DNA of 64,000 nt from Flavobacterium limi (GTDB taxonomy: Bacteria > Bacteroidota > Bacteroidia > Flavobacteriales > Flavobacteriaceae), in NCBI RefSeq assembly GCF_010645075.1, contig NZ_JAADZV010000014.1, positions 61,101 to 125,100 of the forward strand. The letters are read 5' to 3'. This document shows positions 29,851-38,792 of this stretch, piece by piece. A model generated the notes under the pieces. That model ran no database searches and was not told the DNA's origin. It saw only the letters and a list, made by a program, of their open reading frames with translations. Both the position numbers and the translations under genes were made by a program. The stretch's first letter is position 1, and every line of letters starts with the position of its first letter.

Positions 29851-29916
29851 CAAAAATAAAACTTATAAAAAAAGGTGTCTTTGTTATTATTAGCCGTTAT
29901 CAGGACTATATTACCC
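29851..29916 (-). promoter_or_regulatory. Shared operator and promoter of the hydroxyproline operon
   Basis: On the minus strand TAATAT (29908-29913) and TAATAA (29887-29892) begin 21 bp apart, and a perfect TATTTTTG -7 box lies at 29851-29858, exactly 28 bp from the nearer half-site. GGGG precedes the far half-site. The spacer between half-sites is less conserved than in the other three copies. The -7 box is only 9 bp before the ATG at 29841. Confidence 0.7.
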
Positions 29917-29973
29917 CATCTATTGTATAATCTGATTTTTTTGATAATATTTACATAACCAAAAAATAATCCG

Positions 29974-30816
29974 TTGAAAATCTTACCATTTAAAATACCA
30001 AAAACAGAGAAAGAAGCCCTGATTTATCAGGAGGATATTGAGCGTGTTTTTTATGACCAGCTGCATCAGCATGAAGAAATTCAGATCAGTTATATTTTAA
30101 AAGGTGCCGGAACCCTAATTGTTGGAGATTCTATAAATGATTATAATGAAGGGGATATTTTAGTGCTTGGCGAAAACCTGCCACATGTTTTCAGAAGTAA
30201 TACTGAGGCAAGTCCGGAATCTGTAATGCTGACTTTATTCTTTACTAAAACTTCTTTCGGAAAAGATTTTTTTACTCTTAACGACATGAGCAGTGTTGAT
30301 GATTTTTTTAAGGAATCTGAATACGGAATGAAAATCCTTTCGAACCAAAAGAAAATTATCCATCATTTCGACAAATTGAAAAAACAGAATAAAATACAGC
30401 GTATTGCTTCATTCTTAAAAATCATAAACATCATTATTTCTTCTGAAAAAACGCCTCTTTCCTCTTTTGTCTACAAGAAAAAATATACTGATGATGAAGG
30501 TAGAAGAATGAGCGCTGTTTTTGAATATGCCATTGAATATTTTCATCAGAACATTACACTGGAAGAAGTGGCAGATAAAGCAAATATGAGTAAAAATGCT
30601 TTTTGCCGTTATTTTAAAAAACGCACTAACAAAACCTTTTTTGAATTTCTGATTGAAATCAGGATTGAAAATGCCTGTAAATTGCTGCATCATAAAAAAG
30701 ACCTTTCGATAGCCTCTATATCAGAGCAGTGCGGATTTCAGGATATTGCCAATTTCAACAGAAAGTTTAAGGAGCTGAAAGGGATTTCTCCTTCGCATTA
30801 TCGTTCTCAGTTTTAA
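29974..30816 (+). CDS. AraC family regulator with cupin sensor, TTG start
   Basis: A 280-residue cytoplasmic regulator transcribed divergently from the hydroxyproline operon. Residues 20-90 are a cupin-type sensor (LHQHEEIQISYILKGAGTL, LPHVFRSN). Residues 185-280 are the AraC double helix-turn-helix (ITLEEVADKANMSKNAFCRYFKK, SIASISEQCGFQDIANFNRKFK, GISPSHYR). An in-frame stop lies 15 bp before the TTG at 29974 and the next Met is far inside the sensor, so TTG is the only reasonable start. It is one of two AraC-type candidates for binding the 21-bp-spaced operators. A catabolic intermediate of hydroxyproline is a plausible ligand. Confidence 0.87.
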   Translation: MKILPFKIPKTEKEALIYQEDIERVFYDQLHQHEEIQISYILKGAGTLIVGDSINDYNEGDILVLGENLPHVFRSNTEASPESVMLTLFFTKTSFGKDFFTLNDMSSVDDFFKESEYGMKILSNQKKIIHHFDKLKKQNKIQRIASFLKIINIIISSEKTPLSSFVYKKKYTDDEGRRMSAVFEYAIEYFHQNITLEEVADKANMSKNAFCRYFKKRTNKTFFEFLIEIRIENACKLLHHKKDLSIASISEQCGFQDIANFNRKFKELKGISPSHYRSQF

Positions 30817-31254
30817 GTTTTAAACACATAGAATCATAGATTTTTATAGTCCGCTCAAAAGACGTTTTACTTAACCTCAACATAGCCATGTGAAAGTTTT
30901 TTTCCATGTGTTTGCTTTTCACTTTTCACTCTTTACTATTTACTATTTACTTTTCAAAAATAGATTTTCTGATTTCTAATTTTAAGCTGATCAAAGTCTA
31001 ATACTATTTCATAGTGGGATTCGGGATCTTTAAAGAGAACTGAATAATTTTGTTTTATTTTTGTATTAACTTTTTTTACTTGCTGTTTTACATAAAATTA
31101 GTGCTTGAAAACCTATCAGACAAAAACAAATTTTCAAGACTTCTATTTTATATTTCATAATTATAGCTTTAAAATAAAAAGCCATCCCCAGGCTCAGTAG
31201 GGATAGCTTTTCAAACACTTATAATTACAAGCAACCAACTTGTAAAATCTTTAT
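30817..31254. other. Intergenic region between AraC gene and SusD end
   Basis: No convincing gene is present. The left part is low-complexity (repeated TTTACTATTTAC-like stretches near 30920-30955). The only clear element is the hairpin at 31176-31212 that ends the susCD-like transcript. Confidence 0.5.
31176..31212 (-). terminator. Terminator of the SusC/SusD operon
   Basis: AAAAGCCATCCC and GGGATAGCTTTT form an imperfect 11-bp stem with one bulge, flanked by A and T runs. It lies 43 bp after the SusD-like stop codon. Confidence 0.75.
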
Positions 31255-32862
31255 TTATGGTAAATATCCCGGATTTTGTTTCAATTTGCTGTTTCTCTCC
31301 AATTGAACCTTCGGTATTGGAAGAATAGCTCTAAAAGCACCGGCCGGATTAGCAACCTTTGAAAACCATGATTTTTTTGAAAACACGCCAAATCGTATTA
31401 AATCTTGTTTTCTATGTGCCTCTCCAACAAATTCCCACGCTAATTCATCAAGGAAACCTCCGTAAGCAATATCCGCTCCTCCTTCGTAATTTGTAATTAC
31501 TCCTGCCTTATAAGTACCGTATTTATAAACACTTCCTCCCAACAGTTTCGCACCTGTAACAGTTGCTTTGGCCGGATTAGTCTTTCTAAAATTTCTTTCT
31601 CTTACTTTTGTTACAATTGCTGCAGCTTCGGCAGCATTTCCTGTTCTTAATAAACACTCTGCTTTAATCATCATAGCATCTGCTAATCTGTAAAAAGGAA
31701 CATCATTACTTGTTTGTGCAATTTGACCTTTACCAATTTCATATTTAACCATTCTATACCCTTCGTTAGGTTCGCAGCCATTAACATCCGTCATATAATT
31801 AATATATTCAAATTGTTTACCACCTTCCATTATTGGTTCTCCTTTACTATCAAACTGTTTGCCTCCTAACCAGCAATCTTTTAATCTTTGATCATCAGGA
31901 TCATACGTATCTATAAATTGAGGTATTCCACCAGAACCATTCCAAGGCCCTCCGGCTAATTCATAAGTTGCCTGACTTGCAGCCGCTAATGTTTTAAATG
32001 GCCAGTAACTTCCAGCTGCTTTTTTTTGATCAAAAGGAATAGAAAATATCTGTTCTGTGGAAAATTGATTTTCTATTATAAAATTATCCAAATAATTAGC
32101 TGTCAAAACAAACCCACCATTATTTATAACATCATTAACTTGAGCTAAAGCTTCATTCCATTTTGGCGTTCCTATATAAACTTCAGCATTTAAATACAGT
32201 TTTGCCAAAGTCATTTTAGCAGCCCATGTTGTAACTTTTCCATAATTTTTAGATTCTTTCTTATCACTTAAATATGGTAAAGCTCCTTTTAGTTCACTTT
32301 CTACAAAATCATATACTTCTTTGCCTGTATTTTGTTCTGGCAAAAATCCTTTAGGTAAATCATACTTGGTTACAATAGGAACATTTCTAAAATTATCTAA
32401 TAATAGATAATAATAAATAGCTCTTAAAGCTCTTAGTTCCTGAAAAACAGTTTCTTTATTTTCAAGATCTGGTATTTGTTCTATCTGAAAAATAGCTTTA
32501 TTGACATTATTTACACCACCAAACAAATATGCCCAATTCCCCTCTGCATGAGGTAGCGGAGCCTCATATGTGTGTTGGTGCATTGTAATGTAATAATCTC
32601 CCCAGCCAATACCGTTTCTTAATGGCGTTACTATTAAATCTGATGATTCTTCATATAAACAAAAGGCAGCATCCCAACCCCAATAAACCTCTCTAAATGA
32701 CGTATAAGCCGGCGCCATAAGACTTGCAAGATCTTCTGCCTTAAATTTAGTTTCCTCACCAATTACTTTATCATAAACATTCTCATCTAAATTGGTACAT
32801 CCTGTTCCTAAAAGCAGTAAGCCCGAAGCAAGGATTTTGTATATTATATTTTTATTTTTCAT
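31255..32862 (-). CDS. SusD/RagB family glycan-binding lipoprotein
   Basis: A 535-residue outer-membrane lipoprotein. The signal peptide ends in a lipobox (LLLGTGC) with Cys22 as the lipidated residue. The TPR-like helical body and the C-terminal SusD region (DELAWEFVGEAHRKQDLIRFG, ending in LPIPKVQLERNSKLKQNPGY) are typical. It would capture ligand at the surface for the SusC pore encoded 11 bp upstream. The conserved WEFxGE-R-DLIRFG block supports the family firmly. The ligand, whether an arabino-oligosaccharide or glycopeptide, cannot be read from sequence. Confidence 0.93.
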   Translation of the reverse strand: MKNKNIIYKILASGLLLLGTGCTNLDENVYDKVIGEETKFKAEDLASLMAPAYTSFREVYWGWDAAFCLYEESSDLIVTPLRNGIGWGDYYITMHQHTYEAPLPHAEGNWAYLFGGVNNVNKAIFQIEQIPDLENKETVFQELRALRAIYYYLLLDNFRNVPIVTKYDLPKGFLPEQNTGKEVYDFVESELKGALPYLSDKKESKNYGKVTTWAAKMTLAKLYLNAEVYIGTPKWNEALAQVNDVINNGGFVLTANYLDNFIIENQFSTEQIFSIPFDQKKAAGSYWPFKTLAAASQATYELAGGPWNGSGGIPQFIDTYDPDDQRLKDCWLGGKQFDSKGEPIMEGGKQFEYINYMTDVNGCEPNEGYRMVKYEIGKGQIAQTSNDVPFYRLADAMMIKAECLLRTGNAAEAAAIVTKVRERNFRKTNPAKATVTGAKLLGGSVYKYGTYKAGVITNYEGGADIAYGGFLDELAWEFVGEAHRKQDLIRFGVFSKKSWFSKVANPAGAFRAILPIPKVQLERNSKLKQNPGYLP

Positions 32863-32873
32863 TTTGAATTAAT

Positions 32874-35867
32874 TTAAAAAGTTACATTTAATCCCAAAGT
32901 CATACCGGTTGTACTTGGATATTTATCCCTGTTATCCATTCCTTGAGAAGTAGGATCCTCTCTTTTTATTTCAGGATCTAAACCTTTGTATTTTGTAAAC
33001 GTAGCCAAGTTATTCCCCGATACATACAATCGCATTGCATTGATGAATTTAAACGGCTTAACATCAAAATTATAGGATAAAGTTATGTTGTCAATCTTTA
33101 TATAATCTCCTTGTTCAATATAATAACTCACATAAGTTGGATTATAATTTAGTACCGCCTTACCATACACTTTGTCATCTGTACTAGATAGCATATTATA
33201 ATCGGTTTTAGAATTTCCATAAAACATACGTTGACTATTAAGTATTTGAAAATCGAAAGCTCCTGTGAGCACCATACTTAAATCAAATTTTTTGTAGCTA
33301 AAGGTATTGGTCCAGCCTGCATAATATTGTGGAATACCATTCCCTAAATATTGCTTATTCGTATCATTGTACATAGAAGGATCAAGTGTTTTCCTTGTAC
33401 CGTCCGGCAATTCAACAATCCATTGTCCATCATTCGTAATATCTACTGATTTTAGTCCCCAAAAATTACCTAATGATTGTCCAACTTCTAATCTATGCGT
33501 GTCGAATGAAATAGGATCTCCAGTGTTTCCTCTATTTACATAATCTCCTTCAATTTGATATAAATTATTAGAAAGACTTGTTAACTTATTTTTATTGTGT
33601 GAAAAAGTCATTGAGGAATTCCAAACAAAATTATCCGTTTTGACAGGAATTGTATTAAGAAGAATTTCGATACCTTTATTTTCCATTTTCCCAACATTAG
33701 CAATAGTAGAATCATATATATTAGGAGGACTTGGCACAGCGTATCTCCATAACATATCGATTGTTTTTTTACTATACACATCAACACTTCCGCTAATTCT
33801 ATTATTGAAAAATCCAAAATCAAGACCCATATTGACTTCTGTCGTTTTCTCCCAACGCAAATCAGGATTAGGATTACTTACCGGTTCCAATCCTCTCACC
33901 CATTTTCCATCATTATAAAAATAGCCTTCATAATTGTACAATGTCAGCGACATATAAGGATCATTAGGAATTACTCCTGTTACTCCATAACCTGCTCTTA
34001 ATTTTAAAATATTTACAGTTTCAACATCTTTTAAGAAAGACTCATTATTAATACTCCATCCTGCAGAAACCGCAGGGAAATTTCCCCATTGGTAATTTGC
34101 ACCAAATTTAGAAGATCCCTCTCTCCTGATACTAACTAATAAATCGTATTTACTATTAAAGTTATAATTAACTCTACCAAAGAATCCAATTAATGTATTA
34201 TCATCTTTATAACTTCCCATCCCTGCTAATCCATCCGTCAAAGCATTTCCTGAACCCAAATTATTATAGGAAAAAGCATCGGTAGGAAAATCAGAATTAT
34301 TAGCCGAAAATCCTTCATTTACGATATATTGATAACTGTAGCCTCCTAATACTGTAAACTCATGCTTATCTAAAATTTTATGGTATTTGGATGTTATCTC
34401 AACTAAATCACTGTCCGTCGTACCTGTATTCCTGGAAGCCACACCATTTCGCAAATTTATCGTATTTGAATAATGTTTTTTGGTTTCTGCATATCCGTTT
34501 AAAAATGTGTCTTTATTTTTTGAAAGTTGCGCCCCTACATTCCATCCTGATAATAAATCAAGTGTAAGATTGGCTGAAAATCTTTGCCATGTCCTATTTC
34601 TATCTTCTATCGTTTCATTTATAATACCTACAGGATTATAATATTGAAACTTTGTTTGACCATCTTCTTTTTCAAGATAAGTTCCATCTGAATTATATAT
34701 AGGCGCAGTAGGATTTCTAATCATTGCCTGTCTGTAGGCATAAGCTACTGTTCCTTCTGAAAGTCCCATATTTTGGGTTCCATTTAGTAAATTCAAATTA
34801 ATCTTTAACTTATCATTGAACATGCTATGATTAACATCAAATGAAAATCGATATTCTTTATTAAAAGTATTATTAAAAACACCTGTTTCATCAATATAAT
34901 TAAGATTCACAGTATAGTTTGTTTTAATATTTCCTCCTTTTAAAGCTAAATTATGATTTTGAGCAAATCCACTTCCTGAAATTTGATCCAGCCAATTGGT
35001 ATCAGCACCACCATCTTTATAAGGTATTCTTAATCCTTGAGCGCGAAAATTTCTTTGTTGTGTGGCATCTAAAAAATCTGCCTTATTATAAAAATTATTT
35101 ATTGTAGCAAATGTTGAATAGGTAATAGTTGGTGCGATGTCTTTGTTTACCGTTTTTGTGGTAATAAGAATAACCCCATTTGCACCTCTTGTTCCATAAA
35201 TTGCAGCCGCAGAAGCATCTTTTAATATATCGATAGAAGCAATGTCATTTGGAGCAACGGTATTCATACCTCCCGGCACACCATTAATTAAGACCAAAGG
35301 AGCAGCGTTTCCTTGTAAAGTAGAAACTCCACGCAATGAAATATTAGATGATGCTCCCGGATCACCGGAACCATTACTAATCGTCAGACCTGCTACTTTA
35401 CCTCTAATAAGATCCGAAGCATCTCTAATAGCACCTCTTGTAAAATCTTTTTCTTTTATAGTAGCAATAGCACTAGTTACTCTTTCTTTCTTTTGAGTTC
35501 CGTATCCTACAACAACAACTTCTGTTAATTCGTTTGTTTCAGATTCTAAAATTACATTGATGGTCTTGCCGTCTGGTTTTACTTCTTTACTTTTTAATCC
35601 TACATAAGAAAAAACTAATATGACGTTGTTTCCTTTAGTAGTAATTTCAAAATTACCATCAAAATCACTAGTCACCGCATTAGTAGTGTTTTTCTCTAAA
35701 ACTGATACCCCGGGCAGAGGAAGATTATTTGCGTCTGTAATTTTTCCGCTGATTTTCTGATGCTGCGAAAAAGAGCTAAAAAAAACAAACAGTAAAAACG
35801 TACAGAACATCTTGTCTCTTTTTGATGATGTTACAGCACTTTTAAATACATGTGTGGATAGTTTCAT
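32874..35867 (-). CDS. SusC/RagA family TonB-linked outer-membrane transporter
   Basis: A 997-residue outer-membrane protein. After an N-terminal signal (hydrophobic stretch about 20-34), residues 38-115 form the carboxypeptidase-D-like plug extension (ISGKITDANNLPLPGVSV). The TonB-dependent plug runs about 118-235, with VVVVGYGTQKKE and the SusC hallmark KDASAAAIYGTRGANGVILITTK. The rest is a beta-barrel ending in Phe. It imports oligomers across the outer membrane with its SusD partner. The gene is led by the shared operator placed just upstream of its promoter, and is divergent from the sensor-AraC gene at 36136. Confidence 0.94.
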   Translation of the reverse strand: MKLSTHVFKSAVTSSKRDKMFCTFLLFVFFSSFSQHQKISGKITDANNLPLPGVSVLEKNTTNAVTSDFDGNFEITTKGNNVILVFSYVGLKSKEVKPDGKTINVILESETNELTEVVVVGYGTQKKERVTSAIATIKEKDFTRGAIRDASDLIRGKVAGLTISNGSGDPGASSNISLRGVSTLQGNAAPLVLINGVPGGMNTVAPNDIASIDILKDASAAAIYGTRGANGVILITTKTVNKDIAPTITYSTFATINNFYNKADFLDATQQRNFRAQGLRIPYKDGGADTNWLDQISGSGFAQNHNLALKGGNIKTNYTVNLNYIDETGVFNNTFNKEYRFSFDVNHSMFNDKLKINLNLLNGTQNMGLSEGTVAYAYRQAMIRNPTAPIYNSDGTYLEKEDGQTKFQYYNPVGIINETIEDRNRTWQRFSANLTLDLLSGWNVGAQLSKNKDTFLNGYAETKKHYSNTINLRNGVASRNTGTTDSDLVEITSKYHKILDKHEFTVLGGYSYQYIVNEGFSANNSDFPTDAFSYNNLGSGNALTDGLAGMGSYKDDNTLIGFFGRVNYNFNSKYDLLVSIRREGSSKFGANYQWGNFPAVSAGWSINNESFLKDVETVNILKLRAGYGVTGVIPNDPYMSLTLYNYEGYFYNDGKWVRGLEPVSNPNPDLRWEKTTEVNMGLDFGFFNNRISGSVDVYSKKTIDMLWRYAVPSPPNIYDSTIANVGKMENKGIEILLNTIPVKTDNFVWNSSMTFSHNKNKLTSLSNNLYQIEGDYVNRGNTGDPISFDTHRLEVGQSLGNFWGLKSVDITNDGQWIVELPDGTRKTLDPSMYNDTNKQYLGNGIPQYYAGWTNTFSYKKFDLSMVLTGAFDFQILNSQRMFYGNSKTDYNMLSSTDDKVYGKAVLNYNPTYVSYYIEQGDYIKIDNITLSYNFDVKPFKFINAMRLYVSGNNLATFTKYKGLDPEIKREDPTSQGMDNRDKYPSTTGMTLGLNVTF

Positions 35868-35903
35868 AATTTAACAGTTTGGTTAGTTTATTTTTAACAC
35901 TTG

Positions 35904-35970
35904 TAAAATTATATTAAACTATAGCTAACAAAAACGCTAATATTACCACATGATAATACTATATTATCCA
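35904..35970 (-). promoter_or_regulatory. Shared operator and promoter of the SusC/SusD genes
   Basis: On the minus strand TAATAT (35961-35966) and TAATAT (35940-35945) begin 21 bp apart. The proximal site is followed after 5 bp by TTTTTG (35929-35934) and, 17 bp later, by TAATTTTA (35904-35911), giving the same 28-bp half-site-to-minus-7 distance as the other copies. Direct repeats two helical turns apart beside the -33 element are the arrangement used by AraC-type activators. Confidence 0.82.
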
Positions 35971-36135
35971 AAAAGTCAAATAAAAGCTATTTAATTTGAA
36001 ATCCTAAACAAGCAGCGGGAATGGCTGCAGGAAAAAAATAATAAAGACAAAATTGAGGAAGACCCTTATTAAACATATTTACACAAAGTCGATATTGAAG
36101 TGGAAAAAATGAAAATTATTTGATATTATTACAAA

Positions 36136-38706
36136 ATGAATCCGTTATCAAGAATAATTATAATCATTCTGTTATCCATACATGTTGCCGGTGCCCAGTC
36201 CGGCAATATTGTATTCTCCCCTATTAACGTTTTACAAGGACTAAGTGATAATCAGGTTCGTTATATCCTGCAGCTTTCTGATGGAAGAATGGTGTTTAAA
36301 ACAAGTGGAAACCTAAACCTGTATGACGGAGCGAATTTCAAATACATACACCAGACCGCTGCTCACGTTTTTCCTCTAAAAGGTTACGATGGTTTTTACC
36401 GAATTTACAAAGGTGGAGATTCTCTTTTGTGGATTAAAGACACACATAAATTGATGTGTGTAGACCTTCGTACAGAAAAATATATACCAACCCCTGAATT
36501 TTATTTTAAAAATAAAGGATTTAAAAAAACTGTTGAAGATCTTTTCATCGATTCGAACAGCAGGTTATGGTTACTGAATATGGGCAGACTCTATAAAAAT
36601 AATTCTTCTGAGTTTATCCATGTAAAAGCAAATGATGGTAATTTACAGGATTTAGCTTCTAAAAAAAATAACTTATATTGCTTTTACAGCACTGGAGCAG
36701 TAGTCTGTTATGACCTGAAGACCAAAAGAAAACATTACAGTATTTCTGCATACTCATCAGCAGAATATGCCAATTTTAAAAATACTTCAATGGTGGTTGC
36801 GGGAAACAAAGGTTTCTATCAATTGCGAAATGGAACTAAAGGTGGTTTTTTCTTTTTTGATATCCAAAAACGCAGCTGGAAAAAAATACTCGAAACCAGT
36901 TATACACTTAACACCTTGGCTGTCACTGCTGACCAAAAAGCTTATATCAGCTGTAAAACAGGAATCTGGATTATTGATTGTCTTAGCGGAGAAAAACGAT
37001 ACATCCCGACCTTAAAAAAAGTAGATGGAGGTACCATCAATACCGAGATAAGCACTGTGTTTTATGACAAACAAGGCGGTCTGTGGCTGGGTACTTTTAA
37101 TCAGGGACTTCTTTATTACCATCCTTCCCGATATAAATTCAATTTAATAGGTCACTCCTACTTTCATGTAAAAGATTCCAAAGACATTACCGTTGAATCA
37201 TTTGCTGAGGACAACAAAGGAACTATATTCATAAAATGCAGTGATCTGATTTATCAATATCATCACGCTGCGGAAGATAAGATAATACTTGTGCCTTCGG
37301 TAGCAGTTCCGAAAGAAGTACTGAAAAAATTCAATCAGAATAAAACCTCTTATGGCAGAATACACACATCGCTTTCTGACGTGCGGGGCTGGAAATGGAC
37401 CGGAACACAGGACGGATTAAAACTTTTTATTCCCAAGAAGAAAAAAGAAAAGCTGTTTTATACCCAGGATGGTTTGTCAAATAATTTTGTACATGCTCTT
37501 TTGGAGGATCGCAACAAAAATATATGGGTAACTACGAGTTCCGGTATAACAAAACTGCAGATAGATTCAGTAAGTCAGAAAATTAGTTTTACAAAATTCA
37601 CTTCTCATGAAGGAACTTTAGAAGGAGAATACTCAGATGGTGCTGTTTTTCAAGCTTCCGATGGTACTTTGTATTTTGGCGGCATCAATGGTTTTAATAC
37701 TTTAAAAACAGACAATGAAGTAAATGAAAAACTTCCCTTTCGTCCCGTTTTTACAAATCTGTTTAGTCGTGGAGAGAAGATCGAAACAGGATTTAAATAC
37801 GATGGACGTATTATTTTGCAACAGACTGCATCCAATACTCAAAAAGTGGAACTTTCTCATGAACAGAACTTCCTGACTTTTGAGTTTTCTGCTTTAAATT
37901 ATAAAAATCCTTCCCAAACACGCTACCGTTATCAGCTTGTGGGTATCGACAATGGCTGGCGGGAAAGTTCGGCGGGAAGTCAAAATGAAAATATAGGAAC
38001 AGGCAGTAAACTCAAAGCCTCTTACACCAATCTTCAACATGGAAAATACATTTTTAAAGTTATGTCCAGTGGCAGTCGTGACCAATCGAGTCGTATTTCT
38101 GAATTAGAAATTACCATTCATGCACCTTGGTGGAAAACTACCTCAGCCTATATTTTATTTACCTTATTTTTAATTGGACTAATCGGTACAGGAATTTACC
38201 TTTATATTTCTGCTACCCGTAAAAAACTCGAACAAAGCTACAGGGAAGATTTACTTTTGGTGCGCATAAAAAATCTTATTGAACAATGCAATTATCTGGA
38301 AGCCGAAAAAGACTCTTATCTGTCACAGACAAATGTAATTGAGTCTTCCATCCAAAAAAATGAAAACAAAGCTGATGAAGCCTTTTTGGCAAAAGCTTTA
38401 GAACAGGTTGAAAAAAATCTGGGAACAGCTAATTATTCTGTAGAAGATTTAAGCCGTGACCTTTGTATGGACCGCACAGGACTTTACCGTAAATTAATTG
38501 CTCTTTTAGATAAACCACCGTCAATGTTTATTCGGAATGTACGCCTGCAGAGAGCAGCAGGGTTAATTCTCGAAGGCGAACTCAGCATTTCAGAAATTAC
38601 AGAAAAAGTGGGATTCAGCAGTCCGAGTTATATGAGCAAATGTTTTCAGGAAATGTATGGCTGCAAACCATCAGAATATGCTGAAAAGAGCCGAAAATCA
38701 ACATAG
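36136..38706 (+). CDS. Membrane-spanning sensor with C-terminal AraC domain, no kinase
   Basis: An 856-residue protein: signal peptide (1-20, AGAQ), a periplasmic two-component-regulator-type beta-propeller (about 25-590, with repeats such as NVLQGLSDNQVRYILQ, GLSNNFVHALLEDRNKNIWV), a Y_Y_Y domain (about 590-665, NYKNPSQTRYRYQLVGIDNGW), one membrane helix (about 672-695), a coiled segment, and an AraC helix-turn-helix (about 755-850, NYSVEDLSRDLCMDRTGLYRKL, ISEITEKVGFSSPSYMSKCF). Unlike hybrid two-component systems it has no HisKA, HATPase or receiver domain, so ligand binding outside must act directly on DNA binding inside. It lies divergent from SusC and is the prime candidate for sensing the imported glycan. 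Confidence 0.87.
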   Translation: MNPLSRIIIIILLSIHVAGAQSGNIVFSPINVLQGLSDNQVRYILQLSDGRMVFKTSGNLNLYDGANFKYIHQTAAHVFPLKGYDGFYRIYKGGDSLLWIKDTHKLMCVDLRTEKYIPTPEFYFKNKGFKKTVEDLFIDSNSRLWLLNMGRLYKNNSSEFIHVKANDGNLQDLASKKNNLYCFYSTGAVVCYDLKTKRKHYSISAYSSAEYANFKNTSMVVAGNKGFYQLRNGTKGGFFFFDIQKRSWKKILETSYTLNTLAVTADQKAYISCKTGIWIIDCLSGEKRYIPTLKKVDGGTINTEISTVFYDKQGGLWLGTFNQGLLYYHPSRYKFNLIGHSYFHVKDSKDITVESFAEDNKGTIFIKCSDLIYQYHHAAEDKIILVPSVAVPKEVLKKFNQNKTSYGRIHTSLSDVRGWKWTGTQDGLKLFIPKKKKEKLFYTQDGLSNNFVHALLEDRNKNIWVTTSSGITKLQIDSVSQKISFTKFTSHEGTLEGEYSDGAVFQASDGTLYFGGINGFNTLKTDNEVNEKLPFRPVFTNLFSRGEKIETGFKYDGRIILQQTASNTQKVELSHEQNFLTFEFSALNYKNPSQTRYRYQLVGIDNGWRESSAGSQNENIGTGSKLKASYTNLQHGKYIFKVMSSGSRDQSSRISELEITIHAPWWKTTSAYILFTLFLIGLIGTGIYLYISATRKKLEQSYREDLLLVRIKNLIEQCNYLEAEKDSYLSQTNVIESSIQKNENKADEAFLAKALEQVEKNLGTANYSVEDLSRDLCMDRTGLYRKLIALLDKPPSMFIRNVRLQRAAGLILEGELSISEITEKVGFSSPSYMSKCFQEMYGCKPSEYAEKSRKST

Positions 38707-38792
38707 TTGGTGTTTATTTCAACATGGCTGTTGTCATTTTTACAGCTGTAAAAGTAATTTTGGATTTATAAAAACCAAAATATCAAAAACCA

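Noticed and set aside
38707..38792. Possible shared operator before the GH31 gene
   Set aside because: No pair of TAATAT-like half-sites 21 bp apart is present in the 86-bp gap.
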